Positions 46,116 through 59,200 of a DNA stretch of 64,000 nucleotides are shown one piece after another. The stretch comes from Eurosta solidaginis (taxonomy: Eukaryota; Arthropoda; Insecta; Diptera; Tephritidae). The stretch lies in assembly GCF_040869045.1 (NCBI RefSeq), contig NC_090319.1, positions 373,379,601 through 373,443,600 on the forward strand, in the 5' to 3' direction. The notes below the pieces were generated by a model, which was given only the letters and a program-made list of their open reading frames with translations, made no database searches and was not told where the DNA came from. The position numbers and the translations under genes were made by a program. The first letter of the stretch is position 1, and every line of letters begins with the position of its first letter.

Positions 46116-46941
46116 GCACCAGAGATGCCATTATGAAATTCCTATGTAAAATTACACCCTGATTCAGAAAATCAAGGTTATTTTTAATTCTATGGTAGCG
46201 GTTTTGAGATTTTACGAATTATCGTTTTTCAAAAAAACAAAAAAAAAATAATAATTGGGTCCACTTAATCATATATATCTCAAGAACGAATTGAGCAATT
46301 CCAAAACGGTTTGAAGCTTTTAAAAGGTAATAAAATTTGCTATAAACTGTGCATTGTTTGCAAAACTGTTTATTGTTTGCAAATTTTCTCTCTAAGCTCT
46401 GTTTTATTACAAAAAAAAAAAAATAAGCTTTCACTCAACACAATCGATGAACTAATACAAAAGTTATAAGCATTCAAGTAAATATATCCATTTAATACTT
46501 AAGTTCCCTACTGGTACATATGTGTTAGTATTCGTATATCAGTAAGTTACCTAGTATATCAGTTAGTTAACGAATATGTATGCACATATGCATCAGTAGG
46601 GTACTTAAGTACTAAATGGATATATTTACTTGAATGCTTATAATTTTTGTAAAAGTCCATCGATTTTGTCGAAAGAAAGCTTTTTTTTTTTTTGCGATAA
46701 AACAGAGCTTAGAGAGAAAAAAAATCTGCAAAAACTAAATAACTGATATACGAATATATTTGCTCAATTCGTTCTTGAGATATATATGTTTTAATTATTA
46801 TAATTTTTTTTTTTTTTTTTTTTTTGAAAAATGGTTATTCGTAAATATCTCAAAAACGTTAACATAGAATTAAAAATAACCTTGATTTTCGGAATCAGGG
46901 TGTGATTTTACATAGGAATTTCATAATGGCATCTTTGGTGC
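46116..46941. repeat. 826-bp foldback palindrome
   Basis: GCACCAGAGATGCCATTATG at the left returns as CATAATGGCATCTTTGGTGC at the right. The arms stay complementary through gaaattcctatgtaaaatta, aaaatcaaggttatttttaa, atatatctcaagaacgaatt and tccatttaatacttaagt down to a centre near 46530. Long A/T homopolymers lie symmetrically. No coding capacity; a MITE or hairpin element of unknown superfamily. Confidence 0.85.
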
Positions 46942-47837
46942 ATTTTGGCTGTAAACCAGTGTAATTAAATTGCAAACTGAATTTTTTTGGCATCTGAACT
47001 GATTAAGTCAACAAGGCGTGAATGCGCGTGATTATATTGGAAAGTGAAATTTTCGGCTCATTAAAGCGCACTAAGAAAATACAACAAAAGCTACTTATGT
47101 ATATCTAAATAACGTAAATTAACACAAACGCATAGTCACTGTTTGCGTGTGTAAATATGTGGATTAATAATTGGATTTAACTAAACGAGTATATTTATTT
47201 TGAAATAGCCAGTTAATTGACGGCAATGATGTTAATCGCAATTTTGTTGGTCATTGGAAAAGCTGCATCAAAATGATATCAGCAACACTCAAACATTTTT
47301 ATTAGTTTTTAGCTGGAAAAGCTAAATCAATCAATTAAGCTAATGTACATTTTACATTAAGATGGTCCGTATAAATAAAATAAAATATTTTTTCTTGTCT
47401 CATAGTCTGAAGGTGTAGATGCTAGGTCGAAAACATCACATAAAAACCTTGGGTCCCGATGTCAAGAGGTTAAGGAGTGTCGCACAGTGATTTAAGTTCA
47501 GATTTTGATAAATGTACATATTGAGTTGTTTTTAATTTTTATACCTTTCATGAAAATGAAATGGTATATTAATTTCGTCACGAAACCGAAAATTGTAAGT
47601 CCTTAAAGGAAAATAGATAGACCCACCACTAAGTATACCGAAATAATCAGGTTGAAGAGCTGAGTTGATTTAGCCATGTCCGTATGTACGTCTGTCCGTC
47701 TGTCCGTCTGTCTGTTTGTATGCAAACTAGTCCCTCAATTTTTGAGATATCTTCATAAATTTGGTGAGCGGGTGTATTTGGGTGTCCGATTAGACATTTG
47801 TCGGAACCGACCGGATCGGACCACTATAGCATATATC

Positions 47838-49760
47838 CTCAATACAACCGATTTTTCAGAAAAATTGGATTTTTGTAATATCTTACCCAATTTAACAGAT
47901 CGAAGCTTCAAACTTCACCATATACTTTCGTATATTGCACGTATTGTTGCCTGAAAAAATTGATGAGATCGGTCGTATATATAGTATATATCCCCCACAA
48001 CCGATTGTTCAGATAAGGAACTTTTCGTAATTACTGCCCTATTTTAAGAGCTAGAGGCTTCAAATTTCAACGAATGCTTACGTATATAGCATATATTGTT
48101 GTATGAAAAAATCATAAAGATCGGTGGTATATGTAGTATATATATGGTGGTATATATAGTATATATATATAGTATATATATATATATATATTTTCGCAAA
48201 TTTTAGCCCCATTTTAACAGCTAGAAGCTTCAAATTTCACCGAATACTTACGTATATAGCATATATTGTTGTCTGAAAAAATCATAGAGATCGGTTGTAT
48301 ATATAGTATATATCTCATACAACCGATTGTTCAGATAAGAAACTTTTCGCAATTTCTACCCCATTTTAACAGCTATAAGCTTCAAATTTCACCAATTGCT
48401 TACGCATATAGCATACATTGTTGTCTGAAAAAATCATAGAGATCGGTTGTATATATAGTATATATCTCATACAACCGTTTGTTCAGATAAGAAACTTTTC
48501 GCAATTTCTACCCCATTTTAACAGCTATAAGCTTCAAATTTCACCGATTGCTTACCTATATAGCATATATTGCTGTCTGAAAAAATCATAGAGATCGGTT
48601 GTATATATAATATATATCTCATACAACCGATTGTTCAGATAAGAAACTTTTCGCAATTTCTACCCCATTTTAACAGCTATAAGCTTCAAATTTCACCGAT
48701 TGCTTACGTATATAGCATATATTGTTATCTGAAAAAATCATAGATATCGGTTGTATATATAGTATATATCTCATACAACCGATTGTTCAGATAAGAAACT
48801 TTTCGCAATTTCTACCCCATTTTAACAGTTATAAGTTTCAAATTTCACCGATTGCTTACGTATATAGTATGTATTGTTGTGTCAAAAAATCATAGAGATC
48901 AGTGATATATATAATATATATATGAAGGTATATATAGTATATATATATAGTATATATATATTTTTTTTGCGATTTCGGCCTCATTTTAACAGCTATAAGC
49001 TTAAAATTTCACCGATTGCTTACGTATATAGCATATATTGTAGTCTGAAAAAATCATAGACATCGGTTGTATATATAGTATATATCTCATACAACCGTTT
49101 GTTCAGATAAGAAACTTTTCGCAATTTCTACCTCATTTTAACAGCTATAAGCTTCAAATTTCACCGATTGCTTACGTATATAGTATGTATTGTTGTGTCA
49201 AAAAATCATAGAGATCAGTGATATATATAATATATATATGATGGTATATATAGTATATATATATAGTATATATATATTTCTTTTGCGATTTCGGCCTCAT
49301 TTTAACAGCTATAAGCTTAAAATTTCACCGATTGCTTACGTATATAGCATATATTGTTGTCTGAAAAAATCATAGACATCGGTTGTATATATAGTATATA
49401 TCTCATACAACCGTTTGTTCAGATAAGAAACTTTTCGCAATTTCTACCCCATTTTAACAGCTATAAGCTTCAAATTTCACCGATTGCTTACGTATATAGC
49501 ATATATTGTTGTCTGAAAAAATCATAGAGATCGGTTGTATATATAGTATATATCTCATACAACCGTTTGTTCAGATAAGAAACTTTTCGCAATTTCTACC
49601 TCATTTTAACAGCTATAAGCTTCAAATTTCACCGATTGCTTACGTATATAGCATATATTGTTGTCTGAAAAAATCATAGAGATCGATGGTATATATACTA
49701 TATACTTCATATAAACTGTCATTTTTGCGCCTTTTTTAAGGCTAGAAGCTTCAAAATTCA
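47838..49760 (+). repeat. 152-bp tandem array with 316-bp higher-order repeat
   Basis: Units carry ctcatacaaccgattgttca, agaaacttttcgcaatttct, acccc(a)ttttaacagctat and aaaatcatagagatcggttg. The word aaccg[at]ttgttcag starts at 48321, 48473, 48625 and 48777 (exactly 152 apart), then 49093 and 49409 (316 apart), then 49561 (152). The 316-bp composites contain a variant unit with a (TA)n-rich insert (gtatatatagtatatatata) and gcgatttcggcctc. Confidence 0.92.
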
Positions 49761-50028
49761 TCAAATTTCATCAAATAGTTACGTTTACGTCATATATTTT
49801 TGAAAGACGTGATTCGTAGTCATAGTTTTTACACGCAGACCACAAAAAACCTGAAACTTTGCATCCTCACACAAAGTACCTACCTACTTTTTATTTTATA
49901 TTTATTTTAAAAATCGTTAAGGTATGTAGATCTGTTCACTATATATTTCTTATCTTATACATCCGATTATTCGGAGATTACGAGCGGGATAAGATTAATG
50001 TTCAGCCCCATTCATGAAAGGTATGAAG

Positions 50029-50047
50029 TCTTCGGCACAGCCGAAGA
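50029..50047 (+). other. 3'-terminal hairpin of DINE-like element
   Basis: tcttcggcacagccgaaga forms an 8-bp stem with a three-base loop just before the element's end. Helitron-type elements end with such a hairpin (family knowledge). Confidence 0.65.
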
Positions 50048-50084
50048 CAGTCCCGTTTATACGTGTTTTATTTTGTACCTAGTT

Positions 50085-50511
50085 ATTCCCGCTTTGAAAT
50101 TCAGCGAAGAATTACTCTTCCCAACATATGCTACTTTAGACAAGGTAGGCAATTGAAGAGTAAAGTCCTCTCTCATGTTCTACAAGACACTTATAGTACC
50201 CGTCTTGATATATGGTGCAGAAGCATGGACCATGATCACATCAGATGAAGCGGCTCTTGGAGAGTTCGAGAGAAAAGTTTGAATGAAAGATGACGCTCCG
50301 GCTAAGAAAGTTTTTTTAATGGAACCTGCCTATCGAAGCAGAGAAAGAGGATGGCCCCTCTTCGCTGGCAGGATCAGGAGGAAAACGATTTAAACTCCCC
50401 TAGTGTGACCAATTGGCGCCAGTTGGCAAAAGCGAAGAAGCGACTGGCGCGCCTTGTTGGACAGCGATAACCGTTTAAACGATTAGGCGCCAATTAAGTA
50501 AGTAAGTAAGT
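50085..50511 (+). mobile_element. 5'-truncated non-LTR fragment with TAAG tail
   Basis: FEIQRRITLPNICYFRQGRQ-LKSKVLS begins the EN-RT C-terminal region, which continues in other frames to the gactggcgcgccttgttgga / gcgccaattaagtaagtaag end. Tail and sequence match 33188-33580 in the opposite orientation. AGTTATT at 50081 and again at 50510 may be a short target duplication. The coding frame is broken and about 100 bp are missing near 50285. Confidence 0.75.
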
Positions 50512-50644
50512 TATTACCGTGTGAATCAGTAATACTGAAAAAATCGTTTATTTCATTTATAGGGACCACCTTTATGTGCAAGCATACTTACCCAACGAAC
50601 ATTTTCAGAGCGCTCATACTTTTGAGTTCAATATGAGTAAGAAC

Positions 50645-52030
50645 AAGTAAAGGTGTCTAAGTTCGGGTGTAGCCGAACATTATATACGCAGCGTGAGCTT
50701 CAGTTGTACATTTCATTTCAGATAACTTACTTTTCTACATAACACGGGGCACCGCCCGCTTAAAAAAAATGTCTCCCCATTTGCTCTTACAATAAAACTT
50801 GATAAATGAAATATCATTGATTCAAAACTATTTTTTGCTAAGATATAGCTTATTATTTTATTTTACAAGCCTTTTAAATTTGTTTTATATCTAAGTTGCC
50901 GTGGTCTTTAACCGATCCCGTCCATTTTTACTAGAAATATTTTCTGCTATAAGGAAAATATGTGTACATAATTTCATTACGATATGTTAATTTTTCTTCG
51001 AGTTATGGCTCCCGAAACACAGTAAACTGCTTAGTCATTAAAAGGAGCGGTGCCACACCCATTTTCAAATTCAAATTTTAGTGTTTTCCAAAAAGTAAAA
51101 TTCTATTGATACAAAGCTCTTTTTCGCTAAGATATATCTTTTATATAAAAGTGGGCGTGGTCTTTAAAAGATCTCGTCCATTTTTTCTAGAAATATTTCC
51201 TGCTACAGGGAAAATCTGTGCACCTTATTTTATTACGATCCGTTAATTTTTCTTCGAGTTATAGCTGGCGAAACAAAGAAAATTGCTTAGTCATAACAGG
51301 GGCGGTGATACGCCCATTTTTTAAATTTGAAGTTTTTCCTATTTATTGTTATAAATCCACTTGGGAAATGAAATACCATTGATACAAAGCTCTTTTTTGC
51401 AAAGATATAGCTTATTTTATTCGTCCACGATCCTTTTATATAAAAGTGGGCGTGGTCCTTAACCGATTTCGTTAATTTTTCTTCAAAGCATTCCTTATAG
51501 TAAAGGCAACCTCTCTGCCGAATTTTGTTATGATAGGTTTAACGATTTTTTAATTTATGATTAATAATATTTGTAATATTGATTTTATCACAAGTGGGCG
51601 GTGCCACACCCATTTAAAAATTTTTTTTTTTTTTCAAATCTGTATGAAGAGTCTCAATATCAGTACACAGGTCAAATTTGAACATTCTAGGTGTATTATT
51701 TTCTAAATAATCAGGTTTTTTGTTTTCCAAAATGTTATATATATATAAAGTGGGCGTGGTTATCATCCGATTTCGCTCATTTTCAACAAAAATATTCTAG
51801 GTCCAGATAAGCTCATGTACCAAATTTGATGAAGATATCTCAATGTTTACTCCAGTTATCGTGTTAACGGACAGACGGACGAACGGACATGGCTAAATCA
51901 AATTTTTTTTCGACACTGATGATTTTGATATATGGAAGGCTATATCTATCTCGATTCCTTTATGCCTGTACAACCAACCGTTATCCAATCAAAGTTAATA
52001 TACTCTGTGTGCAAAGCACGCTGAGTATAA
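50645..52030 (+). mobile_element. INE-1-like element (class 2), longest copy
   Basis: Head hairpin gttcgggtgtagccgaac (about 50668), then repeated modules each with aaagtgggcgtggtc-type and gatttcgttaatttttctt blocks about every 230 bp, then acagacggacgaacggacat-ggctaaatc, tatctatctcgattccttta and a terminus aagttaatatactctgtg ... gctgagtataaa. Non-coding. It supplies the reference for the partial copies at 12685, 32165, 33780 and 40165. Confidence 0.65.
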
Positions 52031-52179
52031 AAATATGAAAAATATAATCAGATCAGAAAAGAAAAAAAAGGTGGGAAGCCAATTAAAGAACCATCAAAAA
52101 TGTTTGCCGGTTTTTACAGGATCACCAAATTTTCATGATAAATTTTACACAAAACTATGTATCATTATTTATTGTGTAT

Positions 52180-54249
52180 TAGAGGTTTACGCCGATCACT
52201 TTATCGGCGGCGGCGCCGTGGTACGTTGGTGTTCTTACTTTAAAAAGCTATATTTTTCTATTTAAAAAAATAATATTTAGGAAAGGTTTTGTTTGTATGT
52301 ATTTAAGGAAATCAACGTTTTGGCCATTTCGGAAAGGTCCGGGGTTTTTACCTCAAAATCTCGCAGATCGTTCAAAAATTTTCAGGAGTAGCTCCATGCG
52401 GAGGGACTGTCAATCGTTCACTTACTCCAGAGAGGCTTCGAACCCAACCCCGATCTTTGGAATTGGTAATGCTGCGTCTGCTGAAAAGAAATAGAGATAC
52501 ATAAAATGGTCACACTTTTGTCTGTAAATCTCGTGCAAAGCGTAGTTTCATCTGTGGTTAACTCCTAATAATCGTCGCGAACACAATTTCCTTAAATCAT
52601 TTGCGGCTCCTCGGCGGTCACGCATAAAGGTGACTTACGATTGCTATTAATGTTCTATTAATACTCATAACTCTAGTTTCACAGGGCGCCTCCAGTTTTT
52701 TCGAGCTTCAATCCCCGATAATTAAGAGCCACAGTCCCCGATGTGCGAACAGTAGCAATCCCGACCTCAGTCGTTACCACGGCTCCTGACCCTCACACCA
52801 TATGCCAACAGAGAAGCTATAGGACTGCGACTTCGAATTCATACCTTCGTCGACGTCACTTTCCTAGAAGCTCTTGGTTTAGCTCCGAAGACTTTGTAAT
52901 GGATGTTTTTGTGGCGCTATGCTGCCCAGCTACACCAGAAAAACACCTTGAAATGTTAGGGAGTGACTATTCGGCCAAGGATACCGTGAAAATGGGTGAA
53001 AGTGGTATAATCCTCGGCGTATCTACATAATTAAAATTTTACAAGGACCCTGCATAAATTTTTTAAAATATAGATCAAAGTTTGCAGACGTTTGTGTTCA
53101 CAAGATTGATTGATATAGTCTTCGTTAAATAAAAACAATATTATAGAATGACCGATTTTAAGTTGAAAGATGTTAACTGCTGTTTTTTTTTTTTTTTGTT
53201 CAATTGTTTAGCATTACGGACTCAATCAGTCTATGTGAGGTCCTCATGGACCGGCCAGTTCAACTTAACTGCTGTTTGCCGGCCTTATGATATAAGAGCT
53301 CATTATGGATGATGGCGTAGCTTCAGTTTTCAGACTACTTCGGCTGTCCACTACATTAAGTTAGTAGCACACACGGTCATTAGTTCGACTGTCTTGGGAA
53401 AGCTTTTGTTTCACCACTTTGAGTGTTCTTGCGAAGGACAAAACCTCACCTGGTAAAAGGAGCCGTAACGTGTAGGTGATATTTAAACTTGGTTCATAGA
53501 TGTCAATGTGATTCACTCCAAGTTTTGGATAGGACCGCCAACTTTACGAGATGTCAAACTGGGCGACTTGGGTATTGAAGGATGAAGTATGAAAATCAAA
53601 ATTTACAATTCAGACACTATTGTATAGTTTCGCAAATAAACAACAGATGTTTGAATGTAAGCCCAAGTCATTTTTCAAACCCTTCTAATAAGTACATATA
53701 TCTTCAACTTAAGAATGAGACAAGAATCATTTCAGAGGAGTGTTTATGCTCCTAGAACCCACTAAAGGATTTTGCATCACCGATTTCGCTTATTCTTTCA
53801 GCCAATCGCAATATACAATTTTTTTTTTTAAATCGGCACCTCTTACGGGCAATTCGCTCTTTTTTTAAACTTGAGGACAATTTGAAACATTTTCACCTTC
53901 GGTCATTTTATTTGAATTCATTGTTTATTATTAATTTTTTGAAAAAAATATGCGAAGTGAGCATATAAATTTATTATATAACTTTTCTTTTAGTGTTTTG
54001 TTTAATAACTTGGTGAATTGGGTGATGCAAAGTCTGTGTTAAGCTGATATCGCAATTAGGTTCCTATAACTGGCAGTGATGCACATCCGTTGATACAACT
54101 TTCGACCATATCCGACCAATTTTCGACATGAACAATAAATAGCCTAAACAATCTTAAACGAGTAGAAAATATAATAACGCGCCGACGCCGCCGCGCCCAT
54201 ATTTTTGACATTCGGCGGCGGCGGCGTTTATCGGCGGCGTATATCTCTA
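52180..54249 (-). mobile_element. GC-ended hAT-like non-autonomous element, copy 2
   Basis: Ends TAGAGGTTTACGCCG (52180) and CGGCGTATATCTCTA (54249) are inverted over the TAGAG and TACGCCG words. TTGTGTAT flanks both sides (52172-52179 and 54250-54257), an 8-bp duplication as for hAT. Read on the minus strand it aligns along most of its length with 28965-31096, giving two independent copies of one family about 2.07 kb long. An unassigned frame at 52743-53030 corresponds to the conserved core but has no recognised domain. Confidence 0.82.
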
Positions 54250-54259
54250 TTGTGTATCA

Positions 54260-55250
54260 CATTGTAAATAGTGAGAAGTTTGAGTCAATACTTAAATTTT
54301 TACACGGGCCAGGTGTTTACTTATTAAAATTTTGGTTCTAATTCAAAAAAATTTTTTCGGGTACATGACGAAAAAACGTATACCATTTTGAGAAAATGGC
54401 TATTTCTGAAACCGTAAAAAGGTAAGTAAACCTCGGCTCACAGTTTCCCATATAAAAAGGGTACTAAAATAAACGGTAGAAGAATGTCCCAAGTTATTAG
54501 CAAAATTTTCTTCTGGTTAAAAAAAAGGATTGAAGTGTGAGATACAATCAAGAAAATCCTTAGAAAACTCCGTTGGATATTGTGAGCGAGCTGAAGCAAG
54601 CAATATTGGATGAAAAGATGTTACTGTAGATTTTTTAAGTCCTTCTTCTATTTCATATTTGTTAGACATTCTAAGAAAATCATTTTATCAGTTTTGTCTT
54701 ATGTAGAGTTAGTAAGGAATTAATCAACAATAAAAATATGTCCCATCCTTGGCATGTGCGCAGAAACGGTTGTGAGAAGCAAAAAATTGCGTCCAGTAGA
54801 TATTTTCATAAAAACATCGGCATCTATGGAGTTAGTTTCTTCATGGTCCTTGAATCTGTGTCAAATCCTTGGAAAGTAAAAATCTTTAGACATAGCCATA
54901 ACTCAAATTTATTTAGTCCATGAAATGATTTCATGACTTTTGGAATAATTGATTTAGTTTAAATAACTTCAATAAATGCTTTTAACTCGACGTGTCCCAT
55001 GCGTAATTTGAGAGAAATTAATTATTTTTACGACATTTGATTTGCGCAAATGTTTTTCGACTAATAGATAGCAACAATTATTAAATTTATTATAAATTTT
55101 AAAAATAAAAATATACTTTGAGTTTCTTCTTCCTCATAACTTTAATAATTGAATGTTAATCATTTTACCAAAATCGTTCAACAAAGATGAAATAATGCGT
55201 ACAACTGTCTCGCCCGTGACGATGGCATATCCCAATTATTAATTTTAGAC
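54260..55250. other. no gene recognised
   Basis: Short frames only, AT-rich, no element ends seen. Confidence 0.45.
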
Positions 55251-56224
55251 TTCATAAAGAGCTAGGGTTACCAGATGCCCGGAATATGAATCGGGGACAC
55301 TTCCAACAAAAAAGGTAATCAAATTTCAATAATAAAAAGTTTGACCAAGTTTAACCATCAAAAACGCAGTCAAAGACGGGCAATTGCACCTATACAACTG
55401 CAAAAAAAATTTATAAAGGGTAGGGGAATATTGAAAATAATTTAACAATTCGCACAAACATGTTGTTTATTACAGATAATTATTTATACATTCTTTTTTC
55501 TTACTTCTAATTTCAAGAATCTGGTGATCTTTTTCTGTCAGCACTTCCCGACATATTTCTGGGAATTGCTATTTTTTTCAAAAGGGCAGCATTCTCAGAA
55601 AGGGTTGAAATTTTTTGGAATTCCAGACATGTAAAATCTGAAAAAACAAACTTCACTCCAAGGATGTTCCCAATATTTTCAACAGTAAAACGATTTCTTT
55701 CTTTTGTCCATTGCGAGCTCATTAAGGCGAAAATTCTTTCGCAGTTCGCACTGTGACATGGTATCGAATAGAAAAATTAAGTAATTTTGAGCACTGCCGA
55801 ATATCCTTCGAGATCTTTACTAGCTGAACAAAACGCAGCCATTTTGGCGCTTGCAGATTTTTGTGAAAAAAAATCGTGATCATCGGCCTTGGATTCCAAA
55901 AATTTTCTCAAATTTACTATTTGATCATGTAACAAAGAATCATTGGTGGTCACTTTTTTTTTCAAGCAAATAAAAGAGGCATGGTTCTGTTTTGATCTGT
56001 TTTGAAATCAAACCATTTGAAAACTCTGAATTCCGAAAATCCTGACGTCCAAAGTTTCAGATATTTTAATGTTTCACAATAAAAAATATCGATTTTTCCG
56101 AAAAATTCGTCGCAGTCATGGTATTTTCCACCTTTTCTTAACAGTGCTTACAAGTAATGGAATAAAATTCGATTTTTGTCGTTCATCCACTTTTGATAGG
56201 AGATCATCGTAAACCGTAAACCAT

Positions 56225-59200
56225 TTCACACTCTATACTCTTTTTCACTTCCACGTTTAAAACTTTCATCTGCTGCTCTGTTGATATCGTCTTGCTTGTT
56301 TATTTTGATTATGTATGAAGTGAATAACGATTGTACTGACAGTGGGCAGGTAAGGTGTATCTTGAGTCAAATATGTAAAAGACATCCAACATTCAATGTG
56401 TGTCATTTAAATACTCGCAGTCTTACGGTTCATAAATTAGACTACCTTTCATATGTATTTGCTGATCTAAACATTGACTTAATTTGTATTACCGAAACGT
56501 GGTTCAAATCTGGCGTTGAAGACCATTCTTATTCATTAGATAAATATGTATTGCTGAGAAATGACAGGAAAAATAACATCCGTGGTGGTGGAGTTGCTAT
56601 ATACTGCAAACAATTTTTGAATCCAAAAGTAATTTATCGCTCAGACCATACCAGTGAGGTAGAAAGTATATTTATTGAAATAGGCGATGCTCGGACTAAG
56701 TGTTTTGTGGCTTGTGTATACAACCCCAATAGGTCAAATGACTTAACATGCTTATTTACTAAACTCTCTGAATATGCAATAAATTATGAACATGTCATCA
56801 TCTGCGGTGACTTTAATATTGATATCCTTAATAATGATTCCCGCAGTAAAAACCTTTTAAGTAACTTTCAGGCAAATGATCTGTGCATTGTGAACACATT
56901 CGCGACCCGTTTTTCTCCAAATAGCAAGGCAAGTTTACTCGATTTAATATGTGTTAACGATGCCAATAACATAAATCATATTGACCAATTCCCCATGGAT
57001 GTTATTTCTGACCACGAAATGTTATTTTTATCGTATGATCTGAAATTCAACGTAAAAGAGCCCGACTTTGAATTGACCTATAGGAACTATAATGCTGTAA
57101 ACCTAGATAAGCTAAGTAATGAGGCTGCTTTTCTTGACTGGAATGGATGCTTTTCCTTCTCTAAGTTAGACGAAAAGTTGGAATATTTTAATAGCCTTGT
57201 CAATCACCTTTTTAATAGATATGTTCCTCTAAAAACCGTTAAAATCCAAGGTCATAAAAAACCATGGTTCTCAAATGAAATTCTGAAGCTTTTAAGAAAA
57301 CGTGAGAAAGCTTACAGAGAATGGAAGCAATTTCCATATGAAAACAAATGGGAAGCCTATCGTCTTTTGCGCAATCAAGCTACCTTATGTATCCGGAATG
57401 CTAAGGTGGCATATTTGAATAATAAATTTAATGCAAATTTGCCTCCAAAAATGCTATGGAAGAATCTTCGTACTGTTGGAGTAGCCAAAAAAGATAATAT
57501 TCAATGCAAATTTGACCCTAATGTCATGAACTCACACTTCCTGAATGGTAATATAAGCGATAACAGTGTAAATTATAATGATGATCATAACACCAGTTAT
57601 GAACACAGTAAGATGGGTAGTATAGGCAGAAGAACAAATATTGATATTGATGTCTTTGACTTCTCAGTTGTAACCGAAAGTGATGTCTTGGTTGCTATAT
57701 TTGACGTTAAGTCTAACGCCGCTGGAGTTGATGGCATCAGTATACGATTTATTAAACTTATACTTCCATTTGTTATAGCTTCACTAACACATATTTTTAA
57801 CTTTTCAATAATGTCCGGTGGGTTTCCAAGTCAATGGAAAATAGCTAATGTTATCCCTATTCCTAAAGTTAAGTCTCCAAGTTCTTCCAAAGAATTTAGA
57901 CCAATTAGCCTGTTGCCAGCCTTGTCTAAGGTTTATGAGAAGCTATTAGCTAAGCAAATAATTGATCATATATATAAGAATGACTTACTATCTGAGGACC
58001 AGTCGGGATTCAGGAGAGGACATGGTTGCGCTACTGCCATGCTTAAGATTCTTGAAGACATACGCCCTGCTTATGACCGTAATGAGCTTACAGTACTTGT
58101 ACTTTTAGATTTCTCACGAGCTTTTGACACAGTCGACTTCAGAATACTTCTTCATAAGCTGGAAATAAACTATAACTTCAGCTCTTATGCTATAAAGCTA
58201 ATCCAAAACTACCTCACAGCTCGATTTCAGCAAGTTCAATGCGGTGATAAGGTCTCAAACTTAAAGCTTATAACATCTGGTGTTCCACAAGGATCTATTT
58301 TGGGTCCAATACTGTTTACACTTTTTATTAACGACATAGTTCCTTGTTGCCAAAATGCCAAAATACATCTCTACGCGGACGACACACAAATATACTTGTC
58401 ACGCCCTATTGGGCTTACCGAAGACTTGTTCGTCAGGCTAAATGAAGACTTATCACGCATAGGAAATTGGGCTCACAGAAATAAGTTATATATGAATACA
58501 ACGAAATCTAAGGCGTTAGCAATATCAAGCGCAACATGTGACTTGAACAACCTTCCTGAAGTTATACTTAATGAAGACAAAATATTATTCCATGACGTGG
58601 TCACCAATTTAGGCTTCAGAATTAATTCTAAATTAACTTGTGTGGACCATGTTAACCTTATGGTCGGTAAAATATATTATACCCTTCGAAATTTGTACAG
58701 AACCGCCTATTTACTACCACGTGAAACAAAAATGAAGCTGGTCAAATCTCTTATAATTCCTCAAATTTCTTATGGGGAACTTATATACGGTAATCTTGAT
58801 TCGTCTTCAAATAAAAAATTGCAACTTGCTTTAAACAATGCTGCCCGTTTCGTTTTTTCTAAAAAGAAATTTGATCATATCTCTTTATATGCCGTACAAA
58901 TTCTCGGAAGTAATGTTAATAACTTCTTAAAACTTAGAAATCTATGCTTCTTGCATAAGCTACTTCATTCCAAAAATCCCTCTTACTTATTTGAAAAACT
59001 AAATTTGTGTCAGTCCACTCGGACCCTAAATCTATTGGTCCCTAAGTTTAAATACACAACATCCTCAAAACTGTTCTTTGTCAGTACAATCTGTCTATGG
59101 AACTCACTTCCCTCCAAAACAAAAACTATTAAAAAAGCAGGATGTTTCAAACTAGCAGCATTTTCTTTTCTTAACTCTTAAGTTACTCTAAATCTTTAAT

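Larger units (their letters stand above)
47539..50065 (+). mobile_element. DINE-1/INE-1-like element, copy C, expanded
   Basis: Same start (tatacctttcatgaaaatga), GTCC block (cgtctgtccgtctgtccgtc at 47690) and end (ttcatgaaaggtatgaagtc, hairpin, cagtcccgt) as copies at 1349 and 36713. It is about 2.5 times longer because its internal unit has been amplified (47838-49760). Confidence 0.7.

Noticed and set aside
48140..49280. TA-rich stretches as promoters or origins
   Set aside because: They are variant units of the 152-bp tandem array.
54738..54923. Small plus-strand frame between the GC-ended element and the hAT
   Set aside because: No recognisable domain and no supporting context; treated as chance.
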